Positions 1 to 8,448 of a stretch of DNA of 64,000 nucleotides are shown here, in pieces (within the stretch, counting starts at the first letter, position 1; each line of letters begins with the position of its first letter). The notes below the pieces were generated by a model, which saw only the letters and a list, made by a program, of their open reading frames with translations, did no database searches and had not been told where the DNA came from. The DNA comes from CAWIKY01 sp963836905 (GTDB taxonomy: Bacteria; Pseudomonadota; Alphaproteobacteria; Caulobacterales; Hyphomonadaceae), in the NCBI GenBank assembly GCA_963836905.1, contig CAWIKY010000007.1, forward strand, positions 310,001 to 374,000, written 5' to 3'. A program made the translations under genes and the position numbers.

Positions 1-60
1 ATCTGTCGATGGCGAGGCGTGTTCGGCGCGGGTCGACCGGCCTGTAGAATTCATGGTCAT
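1..60 (-). CDS. gcvPB: Glycine dehydrogenase (decarboxylating) subunit 2, N-terminal 20 residues only
   Basis: An ATG at 60 on the minus strand opens a frame that runs off the window edge (MTMNSTGRSTRAEHASPSTD). A second in-frame ATG lies at 54. GcvPB carries the PLP lysine half of the P-protein that decarboxylates glycine. The call rests on position: the gene lies directly downstream of gcvPA in the same direction, and these two halves are normally adjacent. The short polar start is compatible with known GcvPB N-termini, but no domain is visible here. The weak ribosome-binding sequence GAAGG lies upstream. Confidence 0.55.
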   Translation of the reverse strand, partial: MTMNSTGRSTRAEHASPSTD

Positions 61-189
61 GAGCGAAGACCTTCGATTCGGAAATTCGGGGCGTGAGTTC
101 AGGGCACGAAACGTTGGATGAGCTGGCACGTAACCGGCACGCCCCATCCCCGGTCCCTCCCTGCAAGGAGGAGGGAAACCGGCACGTTG

Positions 190-267
190 GCGATCCCCTC
201 CCCTGCTTTCAGGGGAGGGGGTTGGGGTGGGGCGAACAACAGTCGGTCTCCCCCTGAAAGGGGAGAC
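190..267. repeat. Two intergenic hairpin repeats between gcvPA and gcvPB
   Basis: The spacer holds a perfect 11-bp inverted repeat (CCCCTCCCCTG at 195-205, CAGGGGAGGGG at 210-220, loop CTTT). A second 8-bp one follows (GTCTCCCC at 246-253, GGGGAGAC at 260-267). Such CTGAAAGGGGAG-type elements are common dispersed intergenic repeats in alphaproteobacteria. They lie inside an operon, so they may act as mRNA processing or attenuation hairpins. That role is inferred. Confidence 0.7.
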
Positions 268-288
268 AAGGGGATTCAGAGCGTCTCA

Positions 289-1632
289 TCACAGCACCTT
301 CCCGAGCGCATCGGCATAGGCGGCGATGTCTTCCGTCGTGACGCATTCGGTGGCAGCGCAGATGATCACATCATTCATGTCGCCCTCGGGGAAGAGACGT
401 GAGGCGCGCACCCCGCCGACCACGCCATGTTCGTCGAGCGCGGCCAGAACCTCGCCTGCATCCTTGCCGACGCGGATGGCAAACTCGTTGAAGAAGCGCG
501 GGGTGAGGACCTCCACGCCCGGCACAGCGGCGAGCGCATCCGCGAGATCGCAGGCGGCCTCATGGTTCAGCTGCGCCAGACGTTTCAGGCCGGTTCCACC
601 AAGCAGGGTCATGTGCGCGGTGAAGGCCAGCGCGCAGAGGCCCGAATTGGTGCAGATGTTCGACGTCGCCTTGTCGCGGCGGATATGCTGTTCGCGGGTG
701 GAAAGCGTGAGCACGAAGCCACGCGTTCCGTCAGCGTCCTCGGTCTCGCCGCATAGCCGACCCGGCATCTGACGGACAAGTTTCTCACGCGCCGCGAAGA
801 GCCCGACATAGGGCCCGCCAAAGGTCAGCGGATTACCGATGGACTGGCCCTCACCAACGGCGATATCCGCACCCATTTCGCCGGGCGGTGTGATGAGCCC
901 GAGACTGACCGCCTCGGTAAAGACGGAGATCATCAGCGCGCCGTCAGCATGGGCCGCCTCGGAGACGGGCGAAAGGTCTGTCACGGTGCCGAACACGTTG
1001 GGTGACTGGCCGATGACGCAGGCGGTCTCGCCGGTAACAGCGTCGCAAAGCGCCAGTTCGCCATCGACTGCCGCGTCAAGCTGGACCACTTCAATGCCTT
1101 GCGCCTCGCACAGCGTGCGGGTGGTGGCGGCATAATGCGGATGCAGGCCGCCGGAGAGCACGACCCGTTTGCGGCGCGTCACGCGGCAGGCCATCAGCGC
1201 AGCTTCACCGCAGGCCGTCGAGCCGTCATACATGGAGGCGTTGGCGACATCCATTGCCGTCAGTTCCGCCACCTGCGTCTGAAACTCGAACAGGGTCTGC
1301 AGCGTGCCTTGCGCGATTTCCGGCTGGTAGGGCGTGTAGGTGGTCAGAAATTCCGAGCGCTGGATGATGTGATCGACGCTGGCGGGCACATGATGCTTGT
1401 AGGCCCCGCAGCCGACAAAGAACGGGCCCTCGCTCGCCGTACGGTTCTTGCCGGCCAAACGTTCAAGATGACGGGTGACCTGCAATTCGCCCTGATGATC
1501 AGCCAGCCCGTCGACCTTGCCGCCCAAGCGAGCCAGTTTTGGCACATCCTCGTAAAAAGCATCGACGGAGGGCGCGCCGATCCGGTCCAGCATGGCGGCG
1601 CGGTCTTCGGGCTTCAGGGGGAGGTAGCGCAT
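289..1632 (-). CDS. gcvPA: Glycine dehydrogenase (decarboxylating) subunit 1
   Basis: This 447-residue protein matches the usual length of the N-terminal half of the two-subunit P-protein. With GcvPB it decarboxylates glycine and passes the aminomethyl group to the lipoyl arm of GcvH. Family signatures include TPYQPEIAQG (about residues 100-109) and YDGSTA (about 135-140). The PLP lysine is expected on the partner subunit. The gene is third in a gcvT-gcvH-gcvPA-gcvPB order, so the riboswitch upstream of gcvT probably controls it too. The frame is intact. Confidence 0.96.
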   Translation of the reverse strand: MRYLPLKPEDRAAMLDRIGAPSVDAFYEDVPKLARLGGKVDGLADHQGELQVTRHLERLAGKNRTASEGPFFVGCGAYKHHVPASVDHIIQRSEFLTTYTPYQPEIAQGTLQTLFEFQTQVAELTAMDVANASMYDGSTACGEAALMACRVTRRKRVVLSGGLHPHYAATTRTLCEAQGIEVVQLDAAVDGELALCDAVTGETACVIGQSPNVFGTVTDLSPVSEAAHADGALMISVFTEAVSLGLITPPGEMGADIAVGEGQSIGNPLTFGGPYVGLFAAREKLVRQMPGRLCGETEDADGTRGFVLTLSTREQHIRRDKATSNICTNSGLCALAFTAHMTLLGGTGLKRLAQLNHEAACDLADALAAVPGVEVLTPRFFNEFAIRVGKDAGEVLAALDEHGVVGGVRASRLFPEGDMNDVIICAATECVTTEDIAAYADALGKVL

Positions 1633-1698
1633 CTGGTCTTCGTCCTCTGGTCCCGCGATGGCGAGACACTTTGAAATTGGGTTGCTGGTCTATTGGAG

Positions 1699-1718
1699 AT
1701 CCCCGCCTTTGCGGGGAT
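1699..1718. repeat. Short hairpin repeat between gcvH and gcvPA
   Basis: ATCCCCGC (1699-1706) and GCGGGGAT (1711-1718) form a perfect 8-bp stem with a CTTT loop. This is a widespread alphaproteobacterial intergenic palindrome. It has no T-run, so it is unlikely to be a strong intrinsic terminator. Confidence 0.7.
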
Positions 1719-1748
1719 GACCCTGGGCGTAGAAATCAATGTTGCGGT

Positions 1749-2120
1749 CTAGAGCCCGTCGCAGAACGACTTGTAGGCCGCAGCATCCATCAGCCCGTCA
1801 AGCTGGGCGGTGTCGGAAAGCTTCAGCTTGCAGAACCAGCCCTTGCCTTCGGGGTCTTCGTTGACGGTTTCGGGCGCATCGGCGAGGTCTGTGTTGGCCT
1901 CGATCACCTCGCCGTCCACAGGTGCATAGACGTCAGACGCTGCCTTGACGCTCTCGACCACGGCCATGTCGTCGCCCTTTGAGACGGACTTGCCGGTATC
2001 GGGCGTTTCGACGAACACGACATCGCCCAGCGCTTCGGCAGCGTATTTGGTGATGCCGACCGTGCCGGTATCACCGGTCACGTCGATCCATTCATGGTCC
2101 TGCGTATAGTAGATGGTCAT
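1749..2120 (-). CDS. gcvH: Glycine cleavage system H protein
   Basis: This 123-residue lipoyl carrier shuttles the aminomethyl intermediate between the P and T proteins. The lipoyl-lysine motif ESVKA places the modified lysine near residue 59. I chose the start at 2120 (MTIYYTQDHEW). It matches the family N-terminus and has AGGAAA a few bases upstream, while an upstream in-frame ATG at 2171 would overlap gcvT. The gene follows gcvT by 25 bp. Confidence 0.95.
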   Translation of the reverse strand: MTIYYTQDHEWIDVTGDTGTVGITKYAAEALGDVVFVETPDTGKSVSKGDDMAVVESVKAASDVYAPVDGEVIEANTDLADAPETVNEDPEGKGWFCKLKLSDTAQLDGLMDAAAYKSFCDGL

Positions 2121-2145
2121 GTGTGTGTTTCCTGTTTGATCCCGA

Positions 2146-3312
2146 TCACCGTTTGTAGTTCGCCTCGACAAAAGGCAGCCGTGCGACTTCCGCCTCGCGC
2201 GGTTTGCCCCGCACCATCAGCGCCACCTTCGTGCCGTCCGCAGCGTGTTCAGACAGGATATAGCCCATGGCCACCGGCCCATCCACGCTCGGCCCGAACC
2301 CGCCAGAGGTAATCTGGCCGACCGTCTGGCTGTTCACCAGAATATCCGTGCCTTCCCGCGCCGGAGCCTTCTCCAGCGGCCGGATACCGACACGTTTTTC
2401 CTTCGTGCCAGTCTTCAACTGGTCGAGGATTTTCGCGGCGCCCGGAAAGTCGGCACGTTCGCGGCGCGATTTCTGGATCACCCAGGCAAGATCGGCCTCG
2501 ACCGGCGTGCGGGCATGGTCCATGTCGCTGCCATAGAGGCACAGCCCGGCTTCAAGCCGCAGACTGTCGCGTGCGGCCAGCCCGATAGGCTTTACACGGT
2601 CATCGGTCAGCAAGTCCTTCACCAGCGCAACGCCGTCTGCTTGCGGCAGCAGGAACTCGAACCCGTCCTCGCCGGTATAACCGCAGCGCGAGATGGCCTT
2701 GAACGCACCGTCCGGATGGATGTCCACGCGGCCGCGCATGAAGGCAAGACCGGCCAGATCAGGGAAATGATCGTTCAGGACGGCTTCTGCTTCCGGACCC
2801 TGCAAGGCGACCAGAACATGATCCTCATCGGCCCTGGTCAGCCGGGCCTTGTCGCCGGAAACACGTTCGAACGTCTCAAAATCCTTCGCCTTCACCGCGC
2901 CGTTGACGACGATGTAGAGCGTGCCCTGATCCTTGTCGTCCTGCGGCCGTGTAATGATGAGATCGTCGAGAATACCGCCATCATCGTTGAGCAGAACGGT
3001 CAGTCTGCCCTGCCCCGGTTTCAGCGCGGCGATGTCGCTTGGAACGACCTGCTCGATGATGGCGGAAATGGCTTTGTGGGCCGCATCGCCCGTCAGGCTC
3101 GTGTCGGTCAGGCTGAGAAAGCACGGCCCCATGTGAGACACATCGAAGAGACCGGCATGCTCGCGCGTCCAGAGATGCTCGGCTTTGACGCCTTCGAACT
3201 GCATCGGCATGTCATAGCCCGCAAACGGGCCCATCTTCGCGCCGTGCTCAACGTGAACGGCATGAAGCGGCGTGCGCTTGTTCAGGGCAAAATCTTCGGT
3301 GGCATCAGTCAC
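2146..3312 (-). CDS. gcvT: Aminomethyltransferase (glycine cleavage T protein)
   Basis: This 388-residue protein transfers the methylene carbon from the GcvH-bound intermediate to tetrahydrofolate and releases ammonia. It has the T-protein N-terminus (TPLHAVHVEHGAKMGPFAGY), the DVSHMG motif near residue 60 and a C-terminal GCV_T barrel domain. It is the first gene of the glycine cleavage operon and sits directly behind a tandem glycine riboswitch. No frameshifts are seen. Confidence 0.96.
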   Translation of the reverse strand: MTDATEDFALNKRTPLHAVHVEHGAKMGPFAGYDMPMQFEGVKAEHLWTREHAGLFDVSHMGPCFLSLTDTSLTGDAAHKAISAIIEQVVPSDIAALKPGQGRLTVLLNDDGGILDDLIITRPQDDKDQGTLYIVVNGAVKAKDFETFERVSGDKARLTRADEDHVLVALQGPEAEAVLNDHFPDLAGLAFMRGRVDIHPDGAFKAISRCGYTGEDGFEFLLPQADGVALVKDLLTDDRVKPIGLAARDSLRLEAGLCLYGSDMDHARTPVEADLAWVIQKSRRERADFPGAAKILDQLKTGTKEKRVGIRPLEKAPAREGTDILVNSQTVGQITSGGFGPSVDGPVAMGYILSEHAADGTKVALMVRGKPREAEVARLPFVEANYKR

Positions 3313-3370
3313 GGTTCAGTCAGGACTCCGGTTGGCGGTCGCGCAAAAGCCGTGCTGGCCTTGCCGAACA

Positions 3371-3565
3371 CCCCCGCTGTCCCTGACGCCTGAGAGATTC
3401 CGCAGCGCCCGCATACCGGCCCCTGCTTGCTCCTTCGGCGAGACTGTCACCCCGTTACGGACGCAGCCTCTTTCCAGCGTTTACCTTCCCTGACGGTCCC
3501 TGTTGCCTGAGCGTTTCCGGGGTGGTTGCGCCTTCGGCCCCGGTCTCTAGAGGCCGGCGTCTCCC
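3371..3565 (-). ncRNA. Tandem glycine riboswitch
   Basis: Read on the minus strand, two glycine aptamer cores lie in series 60-250 bases upstream of gcvT. The first contains GGCCGAAGGCGCAACC, CGCTCAGGCAACAGGGAC and a closing stem. The second contains TCGCCGAAGGAGCAAG, TCTCTCAGGCGTCAGGGA and ends in CAGCGGGGG. The repeated CGAAGG.GCAA and CTCAGGC.(N)CAGGGAC blocks define this family. Tandem glycine riboswitches usually switch on gcv genes when glycine is plentiful. The edges are approximate. Confidence 0.93.
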
Positions 3566-3661
3566 GTCATGGGTGAAGCCCGCAGGCTCCACGCATGAAA
3601 ATAGAGGGCTCGGCGGGACTGTCAAACGATTCGATGGGCGAGGGAGAAAGTCCCCTGCCTC

Positions 3662-5068
3662 TCACGTCTCCACGGGCTTGCCGCCGCCATACCAGTTGAT
3701 GTCGCGGGTCATCCACATGGTTAGCGCAATCGCGGTAAAGCTGGCCAGCGCGCCGACCAGAAGCGCATAGTCTTCCAGCCGCATCAGGACGTAGATGAGC
3801 GCATAGACACCGGTGAGAATGCCCATGGCCCGCCAGCCATATTTGCGGCTCGCAAACACCGTCGCTGCATAGCCCGACGTCAGAACGACAGTCATGACGG
3901 CCGCGATAAGAAACGCGATGTCGAAGCCCGCCTGCTCAGCAAGCGCCAGAAGCAGAAGATAGAAAACCGACTGGGCCAGCCCGACCAGCACGTATTGCGC
4001 CGGGTGAGCACGCTGTCCGCTCGTCACCTCGAACAGGAAATAGGCCAGAAACACGAAGCCGATGAACATCAGCGCATATTTCAGCGCCCGCTGGACCGAC
4101 TGGTAAGGCGAGTTTGGCGTTACCAGACTGACAGCCATCAGCGCGTCCGGAGAGACGGTCGCGGCAAGTGATATGTTTGCGCCCGCGCCGGGAATGCCGC
4201 GCGCCTCATACGGGACGACCCAGTTGGCCGTGAAGCCTTCGGTGGCGTCCGGGTTGTCGTAGTCGCGATACTGGAAGGCACCGGTGAAAGAGGGGTCGTC
4301 CCAGTCGCTGGCAAGAGCCAGCGTGGTTTCACGGGCAAACGGCGCAAAGCCGATCTTCTCCGCGCCGGAAAACTGCATGTCCGTCGTGACGCTAATCGGG
4401 CCGGTGAAGGTTTCCAGCGCCGGGAACCGGGCCGCCAGGGGGGTGTAGCCCGTTTGCCCGTAGCGGCCATACTCATCTCCAGTGCTGCCGGATGCGGGCT
4501 GCGTTGTCGGTTCGACATCAAATGTCTCTCCGTTCACGGTCAGCACGGTCGGGGCCATGACGCCGCGTGTATCGCTCAGCGACATGTAAAGGGCTGCGCG
4601 CCGCCAGTCCACACGCGCATCGTCGGGAAAGAGGGTAGCAAACCGTTCGGGCTGGAACTCTGCCGTCGTGCGCACGCGGGCTTCATAGACAGGCACATCA
4701 TGAATGCCGCGCTTGCGGACCTGCGTATCCACGGCGGCGTCAATCGTGCCGGTCTCGGCATAAACAACGGCCAGCCCGCGTTCGGTGCGGGTTTCCTTGT
4801 TTTCGCGAATGGTGCGCGACCAGGGTACGGCCAGGGCCGGCCCCATGACCACCTGCTCGCCGCCATAGCGCCCGGAAACATCCGCGACCGCCGCTTCCGC
4901 GCGCGAGGAGCGGTCATAGACGACTGCAAAGACAAACAGTGCCGGGATCGCCATTAACAGCGCCAGCACACAGACAAGCAGCAATTTCAGTCCAAATGAG
5001 CGCTGCGGCAGCCAGCCGGGCGCGGATGTCGGTGTGCGAAAGGGCATACCGGTTGAGGTATCTGACAT
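3662..5068 (-). CDS. creD: CreD-family inner membrane protein
   Basis: This 468-residue membrane protein has one N-terminal helix (about residues 26-50). A large periplasmic domain follows, with the family phrase GEQVVMGPALAVPW and beta-rich repeats to about 325. A block of roughly five hydrophobic helices ends at GGKPVET. CreD proteins are linked to envelope integrity and, in some gammaproteobacteria, to the CreBC regulon and beta-lactam or colicin tolerance. The biochemical role is unknown. No creBC genes are beside it. It stands alone between the glycine operon and the P450. Confidence 0.92.
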   Translation of the reverse strand: MSDTSTGMPFRTPTSAPGWLPQRSFGLKLLLVCVLALLMAIPALFVFAVVYDRSSRAEAAVADVSGRYGGEQVVMGPALAVPWSRTIRENKETRTERGLAVVYAETGTIDAAVDTQVRKRGIHDVPVYEARVRTTAEFQPERFATLFPDDARVDWRRAALYMSLSDTRGVMAPTVLTVNGETFDVEPTTQPASGSTGDEYGRYGQTGYTPLAARFPALETFTGPISVTTDMQFSGAEKIGFAPFARETTLALASDWDDPSFTGAFQYRDYDNPDATEGFTANWVVPYEARGIPGAGANISLAATVSPDALMAVSLVTPNSPYQSVQRALKYALMFIGFVFLAYFLFEVTSGQRAHPAQYVLVGLAQSVFYLLLLALAEQAGFDIAFLIAAVMTVVLTSGYAATVFASRKYGWRAMGILTGVYALIYVLMRLEDYALLVGALASFTAIALTMWMTRDINWYGGGKPVET

Positions 5069-5180
5069 GACAGTCTCCGAAAGTATCGTAAGACGGTATC
5101 AGGCACTTCGATTCGGGCCGCAATCCGGCAAGGTTACGGCCCGGTAAGGTTTTCCGGAGGCGCGTTGCCCCGCCCCGCCC

Positions 5181-6524
5181 TTATTTCGCGACGAGCTCGA
5201 CCATCATTTTCGTATAGCCTTTGACGAAGGAACCGCGGGTGCGGGTCGGTTCGCCCACAACCTTCACATCGGAAAACCGCTTGAAGATCTCTTCCCAGAG
5301 TATCTTGAGCTGCTGTTCTGCCAGACGGTTGCCGACACAGCGATGTATGCCGAAGCCGAAAGACAAATGACGACGCACGTTCGGGCGGTCGATCCAAAGA
5401 TCGTTCGGGCGCTCGAAGTGCTTTTCGTCGCGATTGCCAGAGACGTACCACATCACGACCTTGTCGCCTTCCCTGATCGTCTTGCCGCCAAGCTCGACGT
5501 CTTCGGTTGCGGTGCGGCGCATGTGGGCCAGCGGGGTCTGCCAGCGGATGACTTCCGAGACCATTGACGGGATGAGGCTATGGTCCGCTTTCAGCTTGTC
5601 GAACTCTTGCGGGAACTGGTTGAGGCCGAAAACGCTCGCCGTCATCGTGCTGCGTGTCGTGTCATTGCCACCAACGATCAACAGAACCAGATTACCGAGA
5701 TACTCCATCGGGTCCATATTGCGGGTGTGCTCACCATGCGCCAGCATCGAGATAAGGTCATTGCCCGGCTCTTCGGAATTGACACGCTCGTTCCACAGAT
5801 TGGTGAAATAGCCGAGACATTCGAGAAGCTCTTCCTTCCACTGCTCGACGCCGCCGGGGCAGATCTCCGGGTTTTCGCGCCCGACAACCACATCCGACCA
5901 GCGGGTCAGCTTGCGGCGTTCCTCGAACGGAAAGTCGAACAGCGTTGCCAGCATCATGGTGGTCAGCTCGATCGAGACCTTGTCGACCCAGTCGAAGGGC
6001 TCGCCGACAGGCAGGCTGTCCAGCACGAAGGCCGTGCGCTCACGGATCAGTGCTTCGAAGTTCTTCAGATTGTCCGGGCCGACGATGGGCTGCACGGTCT
6101 TGCGCTGCACATCATGCTTGGGCGGGTCCATCGCGATGAACATCGGCATGATGAAATCCTCGTCCATGTCGAACATGGTGATGCCGCCCTTGTAGGCATC
6201 CGAGGAGAAGCGCTGATGGTCGGTATCGACGGCCATGATGTCGTCATAGGTGGTGACCGACCAGTACGGGCCGAACGGGCTGTCGGCCGTATAATGCACG
6301 GGGTCTTCCTCGCGGAGACGTTCGAAACGATCCCAGAACGCGTTGTTTACCCAAAGCTCGGGGTCGGCAATTTCCAGCGTATCGAGATCGATCTGCGAGG
6401 CAGGCGGGATCGGGGTGCCAGGAACGATATGGTTTTCGTGTATCCGCCCGTCCGGCAGACGGTCGAAATTGCTGACGAATTCGCGTTCCTTCTCAGGTTC
6501 AACAAGCGTTGCCGTATCTGCCAT
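5181..6524 (-). CDS. Cytochrome P450, CYP153 family (terminal alkane/fatty-acid hydroxylase)
   Basis: This 447-residue soluble P450 resembles CYP153 enzymes, which hydroxylate the terminal carbon of medium-chain alkanes and related substrates. Visible marks are FIAMDPPKHDVQRKTVQPIV, the I-helix GGNDTTRSTM, the K-helix EVIRW and the heme loop FGFGIHRCVGNRLA with the ligand cysteine near residue 396. Start 6524 is preferred over 6563 because GGAGAG precedes it. CYP153 usually sits beside a ferredoxin and ferredoxin reductase. Neither is adjacent here, so redox partners must come from elsewhere in the genome. Confidence 0.93.
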   Translation of the reverse strand: MADTATLVEPEKEREFVSNFDRLPDGRIHENHIVPGTPIPPASQIDLDTLEIADPELWVNNAFWDRFERLREEDPVHYTADSPFGPYWSVTTYDDIMAVDTDHQRFSSDAYKGGITMFDMDEDFIMPMFIAMDPPKHDVQRKTVQPIVGPDNLKNFEALIRERTAFVLDSLPVGEPFDWVDKVSIELTTMMLATLFDFPFEERRKLTRWSDVVVGRENPEICPGGVEQWKEELLECLGYFTNLWNERVNSEEPGNDLISMLAHGEHTRNMDPMEYLGNLVLLIVGGNDTTRSTMTASVFGLNQFPQEFDKLKADHSLIPSMVSEVIRWQTPLAHMRRTATEDVELGGKTIREGDKVVMWYVSGNRDEKHFERPNDLWIDRPNVRRHLSFGFGIHRCVGNRLAEQQLKILWEEIFKRFSDVKVVGEPTRTRGSFVKGYTKMMVELVAK

Positions 6525-6631
6525 GATCGTATCTCTCCCGGAGTTTTTCACGGGATATAACACGGACCTGTTTATAAAACTATGACGCCTGCGTCACTTT
6601 TTGCGAAACGGCACGGAAACGCCTGAAGCCT

Positions 6632-7567
6632 TCATCCGTCGAACATCTTGGAAATGCTCTCATCATTCGCGATCCGCCTGATCGCTTCGCCGATGACCGG
6701 AGCGACGGGCAGGAAGCGGACACTTGAAGACTTGAGAGCCGCTTCAGTGGGCGCAATGGTGTCGGAGGTGACGATCTCGGTCAGTACCGATTTCTCGATA
6801 CGCTCGACAGCTCCGCCCGAGAGAACGCCATGCGTGACGTAGGCAGAGACCGAGACTGCGCCTTCATCCATCAGGGCCGCAGCCGCATTGCAGAGCGTGC
6901 CGCCGCTGTCGCACATATCGTCATAGATGATGCATTCGCGGCCTGCGACATCGCCGATGATGTTCATCACCTCGCTTTCGCCTGCACGCGGGCGGCGCTT
7001 GTCAACAATGGCGAGATCGCATTCCAGACGATTGGCCAGCGCACGGGCGCGGATCACACCGCCGACATCCGGAGACACGATCACCAGCCCCGTCGTGTCG
7101 CCGCGGCGCGAGATATCTCGTCCCATGACCGGTACGGCGAAAAGGTTGTCTGTCGGGACATCGAAAAAGCCCTGGATCTGCCCCGCATGAAGGTCCATCG
7201 TCAGAACCCTGTCAGCGCCTGCCACCTCGATCATGTTGGCCACCAGCTTGGCCGAAATGGGCGTGCGGCCGTCGGTCTTGCGGTCCTGCCGGGCATATCC
7301 GAAATACGGGATGACGGCCGTGATCCGGCGCGCGGAAGCCCGTTTGAGCGCATCCATCGCAATGAGAAGTTCCATGAGGTGATCGTTCGCCGGATAGGAC
7401 GTCGACTGGATCACGAACACGTCTTCACCGCGGACATTCTCGTTGACGCGAACGAAAACCTCATTGTCCGAAAAGGTCCGGACCTCTGTTTCGGTCAGCG
7501 GGATATCGAGATAATTGGCGATATTCGCGGCCAGCGGGCGGTTGGCGTTGCCGGTGATCAATTTCAT
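6632..7567 (-). CDS. prs: Ribose-phosphate pyrophosphokinase
   Basis: This 311-residue enzyme makes PRPP from ribose-5-phosphate and ATP for nucleotide, histidine and tryptophan synthesis. The start at 7567 (MKLITGNANRPLA) matches the family. An upstream in-frame ATG at 7615 would add an atypical arginine-rich leader. Conserved blocks include TFSDNEVFVRVNENVRGEDVF, PYFGYARQDRK and the PRPP loop YDDMCDSGGTLC. Class I length and an intact frame make this secure. Confidence 0.96.
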   Translation of the reverse strand: MKLITGNANRPLAANIANYLDIPLTETEVRTFSDNEVFVRVNENVRGEDVFVIQSTSYPANDHLMELLIAMDALKRASARRITAVIPYFGYARQDRKTDGRTPISAKLVANMIEVAGADRVLTMDLHAGQIQGFFDVPTDNLFAVPVMGRDISRRGDTTGLVIVSPDVGGVIRARALANRLECDLAIVDKRRPRAGESEVMNIIGDVAGRECIIYDDMCDSGGTLCNAAAALMDEGAVSVSAYVTHGVLSGGAVERIEKSVLTEIVTSDTIAPTEAALKSSSVRFLPVAPVIGEAIRRIANDESISKMFDG

Positions 7568-7653
7568 GAAGACGATTCTCGCTGCGCGTGGTCGGGTCGT
7601 GACCCGCGTTTTCATTCATTAACGCGAAGGGCGCAACCACGCTGTGCGAAAAG

Positions 7654-8448
7654 TTATACCAGCGCGATGACCGACCCATTTCGTCCGTAGTCTGACAATC
7701 CGTTCCGCACCGAATAGCGGTTCGGAATGAAACCGCTCCGGCTGGGTAAGCGTGTCTTCGCCGAGCACGTCGATTCTGATCCACGCCCAGCCTGTTCAGA
7801 AGCATCGCGCACCAGCCTTGAATGTCGAACAGGCTGCGGTCGCTGCCAGCAGGTTCGAAGATAGCGCCCCGACCAATCATGCTTGCGCTCGAACGGCTCG
7901 CGCAGATCCGGCCCGACTTCGAACGAGGCCTGTAGCAGACACGGCCCGATGGCGGCGACCAGATTGCGCGGCTTGCGAGCCATGCCCTGTCATCATTCCA
8001 ACGGTTTCCTCGATCACACCTGCCAGCGCGCCTTTCCATCCGGCATGGATGGAGGCCACACGGCGCTCGACCGGATCGACCAGCAGAGCAGGCGTGCAGT
8101 CCGCCGAAGGCGCGCAGAGGCCGAGCCCCGTCTGTTGCGTCACAAGCGCATCGCCCTCCGGTCGTCCCGTTTCGGAGAACGGCGCGGACTGGCAGGGCGA
8201 CGGCAGAATGTATCTGGTAGGCCGAGACCAAGCGCTTCGGCGCCCTCAAGGCCGAGCGCCCGCGCGGCACGTGCGCGGTTTTCCCGGACGGCGGCAGGGT
8301 CGTCGCGCGAGCCCGCTCCGAGGTTGAGACTTTCATAAACACCGCGCGACACACCGCCCTGCTTGCCGAAAAATCCGTGAACGAGATTATCGATCTGCGA
8401 GAGGCGCGGCGATGTCAGAAAAGGCGGCGGCGTATTCGTCATCACCAT
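7654..8448 (-). pseudogene. pgeF: PgeF/YfiH-family polyphenol oxidase-like protein, frameshifted
   Basis: Three minus-strand frames read in order make one LACC1/YfiH-type protein. These are the N-terminus (VHGFFGKQGGVSRGVYESLNLG, from 8448), the core (SADCTPALLVDPVERRVASIHAGWKGALAGV, about 8143-8000) and the C-terminus (RNLVAAIGPCLLQASFEVGP to SDYGRNGSVIALV, ending 7654). Metal-binding cysteine and histidines of ADCxP and HAGW are retained. The family acts on purine nucleosides or edits peptidoglycan precursors. At least two or three frameshifts split it, probably sequencing errors given intact motifs. Its ATG overlaps the midA stop by one base (TGATG). Confidence 0.85.

Noticed and set aside
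118..402. 94-residue plus-strand frame at the left edge
   Set aside because: It reads through intergenic hairpin repeats and antisense of gcvPA.
2245..3393. 382-residue plus-strand frame
   Set aside because: It is antisense to gcvT and its riboswitch leader. No recognisable domain.
5580..6560. 326-residue plus-strand frame
   Set aside because: It is exactly antisense to the CYP153 gene and is a product of high GC codon bias.
7461..8354. 297-residue minus-strand frame across pgeF and the start of prs
   Set aside because: It is a run-on through frameshifted pgeF and the prs N-terminus. Its residues do not match either family beyond chance.
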